Positions 11,930-22,157 of a DNA stretch of 64,000 nucleotides are shown here, one piece after another. Made by a program: the position numbers and the translations under genes. Within the stretch, counting starts at the first letter, position 1, and every line of letters starts with the position of its first letter. The DNA is taken from positions 10,153,001 to 10,217,000 of the forward strand of contig NC_057841.1 in NCBI RefSeq assembly GCF_910594005.1, written 5' to 3'. Under the pieces are notes generated by a model. That model was not told the DNA's origin. It searched no databases and was given only the letters and a program-made list of their open reading frames with translations. The DNA comes from Cervus elaphus (taxonomy: Eukaryota; Chordata; Mammalia; Artiodactyla; Cervidae).

Positions 11930-12404
11930 GATCTTTGTTAAGCTTTAAGCCAACTTTTTCACTCTCCTCTTTCACTTTCATCAAGAGGCTTTTTAGTTCC
12001 TCTTCACTTTCTGCCATAAGGGTGGTGTCATCTGCATATCTGAGGTTATTGATATTTCTCTCGGCAATCTTGATTCCAGCTTGTGCTTCTTCCAGCCCAG
12101 TGTTTCTCATGGTGTACTCTGCATATAAGTTAAATAAGCAGGGTGACAATATACAACCTTGATGTACTCTTTTTCCTATTTGGACCCAGTCCGTTGTTCC
12201 ATGTCCAGTTCTAACTGTTGCTTTCTGACCTGCATACAAGTTTTTCATGAGGCAGGTCAGGTGGTCTGGTATTCCCATCTCCTTCAGAATTTTCCAGTTT
12301 ACTGTGATCCACACAGTCGAAGGCTTTGGCGTAGTCAATAAAGCAGAAATAGATGTTCTTCTGGAACTCTCTTGCCTTTTCAATGATCCAGCAGATGTTG
12401 GCAA
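11829..12404 (-). pseudogene. BovB ORF segment 3: reverse transcriptase palm
   Basis: 191-codon frame whose residues 33-156 are BovB reverse transcriptase. HQGCILSPCLFNLY (81-94) and the catalytic YADD box at 123-126 are intact. The first 30 residues and those after about 157 (from near 11936) are out of frame, so small indels flank the palm domain on both sides. The catalytic aspartates remain, but no continuous protein is possible. Confidence 0.9.
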
Positions 12405-12458
12405 TTTGACCTCTGGTTCCTCTGCCTTTTCTAAACCAGCTTGAACATCTGGAAGTTC

Positions 12459-12983
12459 TCAGTTCACGTATTGCTGAAGCCTGGCTTGGAGAATTTTGAA
12501 CATTACTTTACTAGCGTATGAGACGAGTGCAATTGTGTGGTAGTTTGAGCCTTCTTTGGGATTGCCTTTCTTAGGGATTGGAATGAAAACGGATCTTTTC
12601 CAGTCCTGTGGCCACTGCTGAGTTCTCCAAATTTGCTGGCATATTGTGTGCAGCACTTTCACAGCATCATCTTTCAGGATTTGAAATGGCTCAACTGGAA
12701 TCCCATCACATCCACTAGATTTGTTCATAGTGATGTTTCCTAAGTCCCACCTGACTTCACATTCCAGGATGTCTGGCTCTAGGTTAGTGATCACACCATT
12801 GTGATTATCTGGGTAGTGAAGATCTTTTTTGTATAGTTCTTCTGTGTATTCTTGCCACCTTTTCTTAATAGCTTCTGCTTCTGTCAGGTCCATACCCTTT
12901 CTGTCCTTTATTGAGCCCATCTTTGCATGAAATGTTCCCTTGGTATCTCTAATTTTCTTGAAGAGATCTCTAGTCTTTCCCAT
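12459..12983 (-). pseudogene. BovB ORF segment 2: linker and RT N-terminal part
   Basis: 174 codons of BovB between endonuclease and reverse transcriptase finger region, with IPIPKKGNPKEGSNY and the helix ending LQARLQQYVN. It stops at a TGA where the BovB frame continues as ELPDVQAG in the same register. The stop therefore looks like a CGA-to-TGA change at a former CpG rather than an indel. A further frame change follows near 12320. Confidence 0.88.
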
Positions 12984-13116
12984 TCTGTTGTTTCCCTCTA
13001 TTTCTTTGCACTGATCACTGAGGAGGCTTTCTTATCTCTCCTGGCTATTCTTTGGAACCCTGCATTCAAATGGGAATATCTTTCCTTTTTTCCTTTGCTT
13101 TTCGCTTCTCTTCATT

Positions 13117-14394
13117 TCACAGATATTTGTAAGGCCTCCTCAGACAACCATTTTGCCTTTTTGCATTTCTTTTCCATGGGGATGGTCTTGATCCCTGTCT
13201 CCTGTACAATGTCACAAACCTCAATAGTTCTTCAGGCTCTCTGTCTATCAGATCTAGTCCCTTAAATCTATTTCTCACTTCCACTGTATAGTCATAAGGG
13301 ATTTGATTGAGGTCATACTTGAATGGTATAGTGGTTTTCCCTACTTTCTTCAGTTTAAGTCTGAATTTGGCAATAAAGAGTTCATGATCTGACCCACAGT
13401 CAGGTCCCGGTCTTGTTTTTGCTGACTGTATAGAGCTTCTCCATCTTTGGCTGCAAAGAATATAATCAATCTGATTTCGGTGTTGACCATGTGGTGATGT
13501 CCATGTGTAGAGTCTTCTCTTGTGTTGTTGGAAGAGGGTGTTTGCTATGACCAGTGTGTTCTCTTGGCAAAACTCCATTAGCCTTTGCCCTGCTTCATTC
13601 TGTACTCCAAGGCCAAATTTGCCTGTTACTCCAGGTGTTTCTTGACTTCCTACTTTTGCATTCCAGTCCCCTATAATGAAAAGGACATCATTTTTGGGTG
13701 TTAGTTGTGAAAGATCTTGTAGGTCTTCATAGAACCATTCAACTTCATCTTCTTCAGTGTTACTGGTTGGGACATCGGCTTGGACTACCGTGATATTGAA
13801 TGGTTTGCCTTGGAAACGAACAGAGATCATTCTGTCATTTTTGAGATTGCATCCAAGTACTGCATTTCGGACTCTTTTGTTGACTATGATGGTTACTCCA
13901 TTTCTTCTAAGGGATTCCTGCCCATAGTAGTAGATATAATGGTCATCTGCATTAAATTCACCCATTCCAATCCATTTTAGTTCGCTGATTCCTAGAATGT
14001 TGACATTCACTCTTGCCATCTCCTGTTTGACCACTTCCAATTTGCCTTGATTCATGGACCTAACATTCCAGGTTCCTATGCAATATTTCTCTTTATAGCA
14101 TCGGACCTTGCTTCTATCACCAGTCACATCCACAACTGGGTACTGTTTTTGCTTTGGCTCCATCCCTTCATTCTTTCTGGAGTTATTTCTCCACTGATCT
14201 CCAGTAGCATATTGGGCATCTACCGACCTGCGGAGTTCCTCTTTCAGTATCCTATCATTTTGCCTTCTCATACTGTTTATGGGGTTCTCAAGGCAAGAAT
14301 ACTGAAGTGGTTTGCCATTCCCTTCTCTAGTGGACCAAATTCTGTCAGACCTCTCCACCATGACCTGACCATCTTGGGTGGCCCTACACAGCAT
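13117..14394 (-). pseudogene. BovB ORF segment 1: APE endonuclease domain
   Basis: 425-codon open frame, BovB-like up to about residue 393. The endonuclease motifs are all visible: GTWN at 107-110, SELKW at 137-141 with the catalytic Glu at 138, GDWNAKVG at 242-249, IDYIL at 309-313 and GSDH at 334-337 with the catalytic Asp-His. In active elements this domain nicks target DNA to prime reverse transcription. After about residue 393 (near 13215) the frame departs from BovB sequence, which marks a frameshift before the reverse transcriptase. The first 40 or so residues include sequence shared with the BovA SINE body and are probably upstream of, or at the edge of, the true start. Confidence 0.9.
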
Positions 14395-14398
14395 GGCT

Positions 14399-14492
14399 TA
14401 GTTTCATTGAGTTAGACAAGACTGTGGTCCTGTGATCAGATTGGCTAGTTTCATTGAGTTAGACAAGACTGTGGTCCTGTGATCAGATTGGC
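14399..14492. repeat. Perfect 47-bp tandem duplication in BovB 5' region
   Basis: Copies at 14399-14445 and 14446-14492 are identical over all 47 bases; a third partial start (TAGTTT) follows at 14493. It lies just upstream of the endonuclease frame. Confidence 0.95.
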
Positions 14493-14522
14493 TAGTTTTC
14501 TGTGATTATGGTTTTAGTGTGT

Positions 14523-14660
<138 letters not shown>

Positions 14661-14894
14661 CCCATTTTAGAACCAGACTCAATTCGTTGCTTTCCATAGA
14701 GTATTCTCAATTTACCTGATGGTCATGCAAAAGTCAGATTATGGCAGAAGCTGGAGCTTGGTCACAGCAAAGACAGACAACTTATGCATCTATTAGGAGG
14801 GTTTGGCTTCTCAACAGTAGATATGAGTTTTCTCGTGTCAGCATAAGCATTTGTACTGAAAATGACAAGTTACTGTGAAACCATTTAAGGTTAA

Positions 14895-15075
14895 TTATAA
14901 AGTGATTCTTGAATATACATTATTTTGTTTAATTGTATCTTGCCAGTAATTCTGAAGGAAGATATTATTATGTTCGCCATTTTACAGGTGAATAAGATGA
15001 GTCTTAAAGATGTCACCTGATTTATCCAGTTCACAGAGTCAATAAATACAGGGACTCCCAGACATTAATCTAGGT
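14895..15075 (-). mobile_element. MIR SINE relic
   Basis: Antisense MIR phrases: 'tattattatgttcgccattttacaggtgaataagatg' (split), then 'cacagagtcaataaatacagggactcc' (split). Confidence 0.6.
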
Positions 15076-15129
15076 TTTTCATTGATGAACGTATTCTAAA
15101 TGATGTCTGCATTTATCAGGCTCCTGAGA

Positions 15130-15280
15130 TGTACTGTTGTTTGATATGCACTATCTAATTCAATCCTCAGAACCTCATTATAAGATGGGTATAAGTAGCC
15201 CCATGGTTTTCCTTGGGGAACTGATGCTCAGTGATATTATATGACTAACACCAAAGAAAGGATTTAAAACCATTTGGCGG
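15130..15280 (-). mobile_element. MIR SINE relic
   Basis: Antisense MIR: 'atgcactatctaattcaat', 'cctcagaacctcattataag', 'gatgggtataagtagccc', 'gatgctcagtgatattata'. Second MIR in the same orientation within about 60 bp of the first. Confidence 0.65.
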
Positions 15281-15430
15281 GTTAGAAAGAAAAACAAAAC
15301 AAAAAATAATAATATGCATGCATTTCATCTCTAGGAAAACTAATTTTCCCATCAATGGTGAGTTGTTTATTTGGTTTCTCTTTACAGGAATTCAACTGGA
15401 TTGTCTGGTTTTCATGAAGCACCACCAACG

Positions 15431-15789
15431 CTGTAGTGGGATCGGAAACTAGGTTCCACGGTATTCCCTCCGTCTCTGACTCGGGGGTTGTGTTGGTGAT
15501 GAGAGACCCTCACAGGGTACTTGGAAGGGGGAACCAGGTGGACGTCGTTTCCAGGAAGTCACAGGGGCAGACACAGCACCTTCGAGGCTACGTCTCCAAG
15601 CTTCCGGTACCCCCCTGTGGTGACCGGAAATGGCGGCTCCGGCGGCTCCCGAGTTCTGTGTTCTCTGTCCCCTGTGCTTTGCTCATAAGTCCTTACGGAA
15701 CGTGTCCGCAGTCCTCAGCCCTGCGTTACCCTTCTCCTCTTACATCTGTGGAATCCTCAGTTCCCGTATTAAACTCCTTACACTTACAG
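15431..15789 (+). other. GC-rich island, possible decayed LTR or orphan promoter
   Basis: About 360 bp of clearly raised GC and CpG. It contains CCGGAAATGGCGGC at about 15624-15637, an ETS-type core fused to a YY1-type ATGGCGGC core, as in TATA-less promoters. ATTAAA near 15769 lies about 15 bp before the end of the block. The block can be read as starting TGTAG and ending TTACA, compatible with an LTR of about 359 bp, but no TSD is evident. An ATG at 15630 opens a short proline/alanine-rich frame without a recognisable family. Identity unresolved. Confidence 0.4.
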
Positions 15790-15796
15790 TGTGTGT

Positions 15797-15993
15797 GAGG
15801 GTGTGTTAGTCACGCAGTCGTGTCCTACTCTTTTCGACCCGTGGACTGTAGCCCGCCAAGCTTCTCTGTCCATGGGATTCTCCAGGAAAGAATACTGGAG
15901 TGGGTGCCATTTCCTCCTCCAGGGGATCTTCCCCATCCAGGGATCGAACCCAGATCTCCTGCATTGCAGGCAGATTCTTTATTGTCTGAGCCT
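15797..15993 (-). mobile_element. Bov-tA/BovA SINE
   Basis: Antisense copy: 'gttagtcacgcagtcgtgtcc' start (split), 'ggattctccaggaaagaatac', 'gcattgcaggcagattcttt'. The head is eroded after 'attgtctgagcc'. Confidence 0.9.
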
Positions 15994-16192
15994 TATAATA
16001 CCATGGAAATTCTACTTTCCTGACCTGACCTAAACTAATTACAGGTGGAAGATTTGTCCTGCGGCTTAATCCAAATAGTGGTATTGCCAATAGTAGGGGT
16101 GCAGTGATTCTTTTCTGAAAGGAAAAAGAAAAATGGTCATTGGGAAGAACACACTTGAAATTTTTCAAATTATATATGTATATTTCACTGTG

Positions 16193-16420
16193 CATCTGTG
16201 CTAAGTCACTTCAGCCATGTCCAATTCTGTGCAACCCAATGGACTGTAGCCCATCAGGCTCCTCTGTCCATGGGATTCTCCAGGCAAGAATGATGGAGTG
16301 GGTTGGGGTTGCCATGCCCTCCTTCAGGGGATCATCCTGATCCGGGAATTGAACCTGTGTCTCTGACCTCTCCTACATTTTCAGGTAGGTTCTTTACCAC
16401 TAGTGCCACCTGGAAAGCCC
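16193..16420 (-). mobile_element. Bov-tA/BovA SINE
   Basis: Antisense copy with the 'gtgctaagtcacttcagcc' 3'-end subtype, 'gattctccaggcaagaatga', and head 'ccacctggaaagcccc'. A small expansion 'gggttggggttgcc' sits mid-body. Confidence 0.92.
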
Positions 16421-16752
16421 CATATATTCCAACCAGTGTTAACTGTGGGGGAAAAAATAGAAAGTATCATAGAAATAGTCAGCATATACAAAGAAGCCTG
16501 TGTGTCTAAAAGGAACAATTTCCCTAATTGCTTTTTGTGATCAGCTACTGCTTTTGGCTTTGGCAGATTATTTTGGAAATTGCAAAAGGATTTTGACCTC
16601 ATAGAAATAGCAATAGTATTCTTACCGACATCTAGGAATGAGACTAATGGTTTAAGAATGCTGACAAGATATTGGCATATTACATATTGACTATTTTTAA
16701 AGTTTATTTTCTAGAGAATGTATTTCATTCTTTATTATTAATATGGCTATCA

Positions 16753-17022
16753 TTATTTTGGTCACCTGATGCAAACAGCCAACATTTTGGTCACCTGATG
16801 TGAACAACCGACTCATTGGAAAAGCCCTTGATCCTGGGAAAGACTGAGGGTAGAAGGGGAAGAGGGCATCAGGGGATGTGGTGGCCAAATGGTGTCACTG
16901 ATGCCATGGATGTGAACTTGGGCAAACTCTGAGAGATGGTGATGGACAGGGGGGCCTGGGGTGGTGAAGTCCATGAGGTCGTGAAGAGATGGACATGACT
17001 GGGCAACTGAACAACAATGGCT
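16753..17022 (+). mobile_element. BovB LINE 3' end with internal duplication
   Basis: Sense BovB 3' end ('ggaaaagcccttgatcctgg', 'gatggtgatggacagg', 'gacatgactgggcaactg'). Near its left end about 28 bp is present twice, both copies starting ATTTTGGTCACCTGATG. The duplication occurred within the element. Confidence 0.85.
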
Positions 17023-18137
17023 ACCATTTATTGAGAATATACAATATTTGAGCCCCCTGAGTTTATAAGAAATTCCATATATTTTTTAATAGGTAATGTA
17101 GTGCTGTAAAACGAAAATAACGCTTCCAGGTAAGCATATCTTTAAAAAACCTGTATATTTTAAATCATAAATGGTAAAGATGAGGTCTTCCTATATACCA
17201 AGTGGCAGCATATTGAATTATACATGATGCAAAAAAGAGAACCCACCTTCTTTTGTGCAGAGTATACAAACCTAAACACACGAAATGATAGCACTGTCAC
17301 CAATGCTGTCATAAAGATTAATGCAGAGGAAGGCCTTTGAAAACAAAACCTGCTATTAAATGTTCAATGCAATTACCATCAGGAGATTCAGACCCACCTA
17401 TCAGGATCCACTAAATAAAGATTAACAGCCTTCTCTGTTTTACAGGTGTTACTTATTCCTATTCTATCTGTGTCTCTGAGGAATAAAGTAATCTTTATCC
17501 ATAATACTGCTGCAAATTTATTATCAAGTGGAGTTACTATCAATGTATACACTAATATGTAATTTGACTCAATAATCTAATCAAACAGTTATATACCTTG
17601 CAGCTTACCTGTGACTGAAACAGATTCTGGACAATGGTTTGAAGACATAAGTGAATACTGATTTTTTTGTTCAAAATGCAACATAATTGAGTATAGTATT
17701 TCCAAAGACAGCATGAAAAAGAACTGGGTCTTTTTCTTTACCATATGGTAAATATGGTATTATGGAGAATGTATCTATGGCACATTTACAATTAAGAATA
17801 TCCCTTAAGATGACAGCAAAAACACCTAGCTTCTGTCTCTTTTGCTTGAAATTCTGAATCCTTTACAATCATCACCATGACTGTGATGAACTGCATGAAT
17901 GTTCAAGAGGAAACCTACATGGTGGTGTTTGCAACTTCTATAAGATCCACACTTCCTGTTTACCCTTGTTTTTTAACCTGGATTTTTGATAAAACACTGT
18001 TACTGGTCTTTAGTCCTCAGTATCCATATTCCTTGTGTTTCTGTTGGGTGGTGCTCACCCCATGTCCCTTGATCCACTTCCCTGACAAGATAATGTTACT
18101 CCAATACGCCAACAATTAGTAAAGAAAACAGTCATCC
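17023..18137. other. Unique AT-rich DNA, no gene
   Basis: No coding or RNA signature. Contains a perfect 16-bp palindrome, TTTACCATATGGTAAA, at 17737-17752. An 80-codon frame at 17877-18119 may overlap decayed L2 sequence leading into the next element, but shows no domain. Confidence 0.45.
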
Positions 18138-18248
18138 CTATAGACTGAAAATCCCACTGAGGGCAGGCACTATTTACTGTGTGTTTTGTTACCTCTCTGT
18201 ATACATATTGTATCTAACATTGCCCCAGGGATACAGCAGGCTATCAAT
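18138..18248 (+). mobile_element. L2 LINE 3' end
   Basis: Sense L2 3'-terminal order: 'tagactgaaaatcccactga', 'gggcaggcactatttactg', 'gccccagggatacagcagg', 'ctatcaatg', ending at a TG run. Confidence 0.65.
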
Positions 18249-18280
18249 GTGTGTGTGTGTATATATATATACACATATAT
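18249..18280. repeat. TG/TA compound microsatellite
   Basis: Short (GT)n followed by (AT)n and ACACATATAT, directly downstream of the L2 3' end. Confidence 0.85.
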
Positions 18281-18329
18281 TCATTATATTATTCATCAAA
18301 TGATACAGATAAATATATCATATATAAAT

Positions 18330-18737
18330 AAAGAGTTGGACCACAAAAAATGGCTGAACACCAAAGAATTGATGCTTTCAAATTATAGTGCTGGGGAAGA
18401 CTCTTGAGAGTCCCTTGGACTGCAAGGAGATCAAAACAGCCAGTCCTAAAAGAAATCAATTCTGAATATTTATTGGAAGGACTGATGCTGAAGCTGAAAC
18501 TCCAATACTTTGGTCACCTAATGCGAAGAGCTGACTCATTGAAAAAGACCCTGGTGCTGTGAAATATTGAAGACAAAAGAGGAAGGGGGTGGCAAAGGAT
18601 GAGATGGTTAGATAGCATCACCAACTCAGTAGACATGAATTTGAGCAAACTCTGGGAGATAGTGGACAGAGGAGCCTGGTATGCTGTAGTCCATGGGCTG
18701 GCAAAGAGTTGGACACGACTTTGTGACTGAACAACAG
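18330..18737 (+). mobile_element. BovB LINE 3'-end fragment
   Basis: About 400 bp of sense BovB 3' end, from 'gagttggaccacaaaaaatg' through 'ctcttgagagtcccttggac' and 'gctgaagctgaaactcc' to 'ttgtgactgaacaacagc'. It carries C-terminal ORF relics with no open frame. Confidence 0.92.
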
Positions 18738-20179
18738 CAAGCAGTTTCATTGCTTTGCTCGGTAACTTTGGTTTCCTGAAATCTATCTTCTCTTAACATT
18801 TTTAATATCTCACCTACTTCTCACCAACTGCCTTTGACATTGAAAGCTGAGGGTTTGTTCTCCACTTCCGGTCCTGGGGTTTCACTCGATTTTCACATCT
18901 TCCCGCTGGCAACATATTCTCTCAACCTACGCTATTTGATATAAATCAAGAAGTGATTTTGCTTTTTCTTTTAAACTCTAGAGATCCAATAGGGCACTGT
19001 CATCCCTTCAGTCTTTTCCTGGATCCTTCTTCTTAAGAAAGGTATTCAGAAATATATGAGACCATAGTTACTGGCAGCAAGAAAATCAACTTTCCAATTC
19101 CATTCTTGAAGAAAAATCTTCTCTCGCCCACATTCTTTCAAAACGTTGCAGAATAAAGTGACTGTTTGTACTGTCTGCCAACCTGAAATAATTTGACAGA
19201 TTGCTTCTGAAGTGAATCTAAACTTAAACAAAATATAAAACTTTAGTTAACAAATTGAAGTAATGCCGTACTCATAGATTTCATAGTTTCATGACAATTT
19301 GACTCGGTTATACTGCTTCTCACATTCTTGTAAAAAGAAAGTGTTTATTAGTTTGACTTCTGACTAGCAGCAACAAAAAATAAATGTGATAAATATTTGA
19401 AGTATTATAGGGTATGTGCAATTACATATGCACATATTATACATGCATAGTAAAGCTTATAAAATTATAGTGTATGTACAATTATATATGTACATATTAT
19501 ACATATATAATAAAGCAATAAAGTAACTTGATTGTGCTTTTGTGAGTTTTACCATTTTACATTTCAAAAAATATTTGCAAGTTCACTTAATATTTCAATC
19601 ATGGCTTCATACATTAAATTAATATTTGTAAAGTACATACTCTGTGCCAGATACCTATTTGTGACCTAGAAATTTAAGTATGAGCATCCATGTTCTCATG
19701 AAGATGATAAGTAAATAGATAATTGCAGTGCCATAGATTTAGCTATGTAGAGATATAAGGTCTATTTATATTTGTATAATATGAATAGAAATTGAGTATC
19801 CTGAAAACAGGTAATGCTCTGAAAAAATCAGAAAGATATTTCCTACATCTTTGATATTGGTCTGGTTGTTATGTAGCCTTCTTACGAACTCACAGAGACA
19901 ACCTTGTTCTCCAGCCAAGGCAGAGACCAAATGCAGCTTTTCTGGCCATGAAGCCTGGCCATGAAGCCACTCAAATAACTCTTAAGCTGGGCATCAAAGG
20001 AAAATTAGGAGTTTTCCAGGTGAGAAGGCTTGTCAAGGGTTTTTCAAGAAGGAGAGCTGTGGCTGGTGGCTGAAAAATGGAAGTGTTTCAGATGCTGTGC
20101 CCAAGAGTAGTGACCAGTCAGTGAATAGAAGTCAGGTTGTCAATTTTCCACGTTGCTTCTTGCTCAGTTTGAAAAAAGT
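18738..20179. other. Unique AT-rich DNA, no gene
   Basis: Low-GC sequence without a recognised gene or repeat except the diverged 60-bp-period duplication listed separately. 18850-18950 is slightly richer in GC but has no assignable feature. Confidence 0.45.
19404..19516. repeat. Diverged 60-bp-period tandem duplication
   Basis: Copies at 19404-19456 and 19464-19516 share 46 of 53 bases by hand count. Six of the seven differences are transitions. Each copy contains a symmetric CATATGCACATATTATACATG-like core (or its T-rich version). Confidence 0.85.
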
Positions 20180-20366
20180 GATGTTTGCTCAGTCATGTCC
20201 AACTCTTTGCAATCCACGGACTGTAGCCTACCAGGCTCCTCTGTCCGTGGAAGAATGGACAGGTGTGAGTAGCCATTCCCTTCTCCAGGGGATCTTCCAG
20301 ACTCAGGGATCAAACCCAGATCTCCTGCATTGCAGGCAGATTTTTTACCATCAGAACTACTAGTTT
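20180..20366 (-). mobile_element. Bov-tA/BovA SINE
   Basis: Antisense copy: 'tgctcagtcatgtccaactc', 'ggctcctctgtccgtgg', 'ctccaggggatcttcc', ending 'ttttttaccatcagaac'. About 30 bp around 'ttctccaggcaagaatac' has been lost. Confidence 0.88.
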
Positions 20367-20375
20367 AGCTTCTTG

Positions 20376-20585
20376 TAAATCCCAGGTGGTGCAGTGTAAA
20401 TAATCCACCTGCCAACGCAAGAGACCAAAGAGACACGGGTTCAATCCCTAGGTTGGGAAGATCTCCTGAAGAAGGCTACCCACTCCAGAATTCTTGCCTG
20501 GAGAACCCCATGGACAGAGAAGCCTGGCAAGCTTCATTCTAAAAGCCCGCGAAGGGTCAGACATGTCTGAGCACTCATGCACACA
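20376..20585 (+). mobile_element. Bov-tA SINE
   Basis: Sense copy: 'cccaggtggtgcagtg', 'ccacctgccaacgcaag', 'ttgcctggagaacccc', 'cagacatgtctgagcac'. It lies ten bases from the antisense SINE at 20180-20366 in head-to-head arrangement. Confidence 0.9.
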
Positions 20586-21218
20586 CAAATTAATATAACC
20601 AATTGCCATTCACTCTTGCTGTTCAACTTTTGCTGAACTCCATGCCAGAACTCAAAAGAGACAGTGATGAACAAAAAGAGGGTGATTCTCCAACTCTGAA
20701 ACACTTAGTGACTAGCAGAGGAGAAGAAAGTTATTGAGTATTCACATAAGCCACTGCAAGATCGTGGGGAGAACAGAATCAGATACTTGGAACCTGGTGG
20801 GAGAGAAATGCCCATTAGAGCAGAAAGCAGAAGTCTAGTTAGTCTGAGTCAGTCAAATATCTTGGCTTCTGAATCAGGAAATTATCTAAATTTCTGTCAC
20901 TTTTGTCTGCACTGTGGCTTTCTGGATCCATTTTTAAGTTGTCCATATGCTGTTCATGTTAAAGTTAAAGCTCATCTCTTGTTGTGATGCTTTTAAGGGT
21001 TTTCTGATGTTTCTTTTGGCTTCCATAAGTTCAGACTGCTGTTGTTCGACTTTTAACAAAATAAGCTCTGCTTTAAGTATCATTGACATTTCTCTGGTCT
21101 TTTCTCTTTCAGTCACCACATATATTACTTCTCATCCATCACCATTAGACGTCCAGACACCTAAATTTTCTAATCTGACATTCTAGACAAAGTCACTTTA
21201 CTTTTGATGAAGAAATTT
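20586..21218. other. Unique DNA; weak pseudogene suspicion
   Basis: A minus-strand frame at 20934-21119 (61 codons) is lysine/glutamate-rich and helix-like (EKTREMSMILKAELILLKVE). Together with minus-strand sequence beyond the SINE at 21229-21396 it could be a decayed retrocopy. I recognise no parent gene and see no poly(A). Confidence 0.3.
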
Positions 21219-21228
21219 TGGTCTGAGT

Positions 21229-21396
21229 GGCTTCCTTTGTGGCTCAACTGGTAACGAATCCAAATGCAATGCAGAAGACTTGGGTTTGATCCCTGGGTTG
21301 GGAAGATCCCCTGCAGAAGGGAAAGGCTACCCACTCCAGTATTCTGGCCTGGAGAATTCCATGGGTCAGACACGACTGAGCAACTTTCACTTTCAC
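21229..21396 (+). mobile_element. Bov-tA SINE with perfect TSD
   Basis: Sense copy ending 'gactgagcaactttcac' plus a TTTCAC tail. Flanked by TGGTCTGAGT at 21219-21228 and 21397-21406 (10/10). The body lacks about 35 bp between 'gagaattccatggg' and 'tcagacacgac'. Confidence 0.95.
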
Positions 21397-21406
21397 TGGT
21401 CTGAGT

Positions 21407-21713
21407 ATTTCTTTGGTGCCAAATTGGCATTTTGGAGAACCAGTCTGCATTACAATAACTTCTGTTTTTACCTGAGGGCTTCAGCATCATCTTATCTCTT
21501 TTCCTTCCAGATTGCCTCTTGGCAACCCTGTAAGAGATTCGGTGTCTTCCTTGCATTCCAGGACACACGTGACTTTCTTAGTCTGTTGTCGTGACCCCTC
21601 TAGTCCCTGCTCCCATAGACTTGAATTCAGATACAATAGTCTGTTCTTGCAATGATGGACTTTCTTGGTTATTTCTCCTCATTGTATTTGAATTTGAGAC
21701 AAGGGATTTCACG
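21407..21713. other. Unique DNA
   Basis: Continuation of the sequence split by the SINE. The minus-strand frame at 21170-21568 is partly SINE. No recognised product. Confidence 0.4.
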
Positions 21714-21915
21714 GGCTTCCCTGGTGGCTCAGGTGGTAAAGAGTCTGCATACAGGAGACCTGGATTCAATCCCTGGGTCAGGAAGAGCCCTGGAGAAGGG
21801 AATGGCTACCTGCTCCAGTATTCTTGCTTGGAGCATCTCATGGACAGAGGAGCCTGGGTGGGCTACAGTCCATTGGGCTGCAAAGAGTTGGACATGACTG
21901 AGCAACAGGCACACA
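21714..21915 (+). mobile_element. Bov-tA SINE
   Basis: Complete sense copy from 'acgggcttccctggtggctc' to 'catgactgagcaacaggc', with a canonical head and body. Confidence 0.93.
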
Positions 21916-21941
21916 TGGTCCTATTAACATTTTTATCACTC

Positions 21942-22157
21942 TACGTGTGTGTGCTCAGTTGTGTCTGACTTTTTGCAGCCCTATGGACTGTAGCCCACTG
22001 GGCTCCTCTGTCCATGGAATTATCCAGGCAAGAATACTAGAGTAGGTCACCATGCCCTCTTCCAGGGGATCTTCCTGACCCAGGGGTCGAACCCATGTCT
22101 CCTTCATCTCCTGCATTGCAGGGGGATTCTTTACTGCTGAACCATCAGGGAAGCCCA
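21942..22157 (-). mobile_element. Bov-tA/BovA SINE
   Basis: Complete antisense copy from 'gtgtgtgtgctcagttgtg' to 'accatcagggaagccc'. Tail-to-tail with the preceding sense SINE, about 26 bp apart. Confidence 0.93.

Noticed and set aside
13117..14394. 425-codon frame as a host gene
   Set aside because: It is the endonuclease part of the BovB LINE, with the rest of the element in place downstream in broken frames.
15630..15798. ATG in a GC-rich context as the start of a protein-coding first exon
   Set aside because: The ATG lies inside a YY1-type motif. The downstream frame shows no domain, and no downstream exons are visible in the window.
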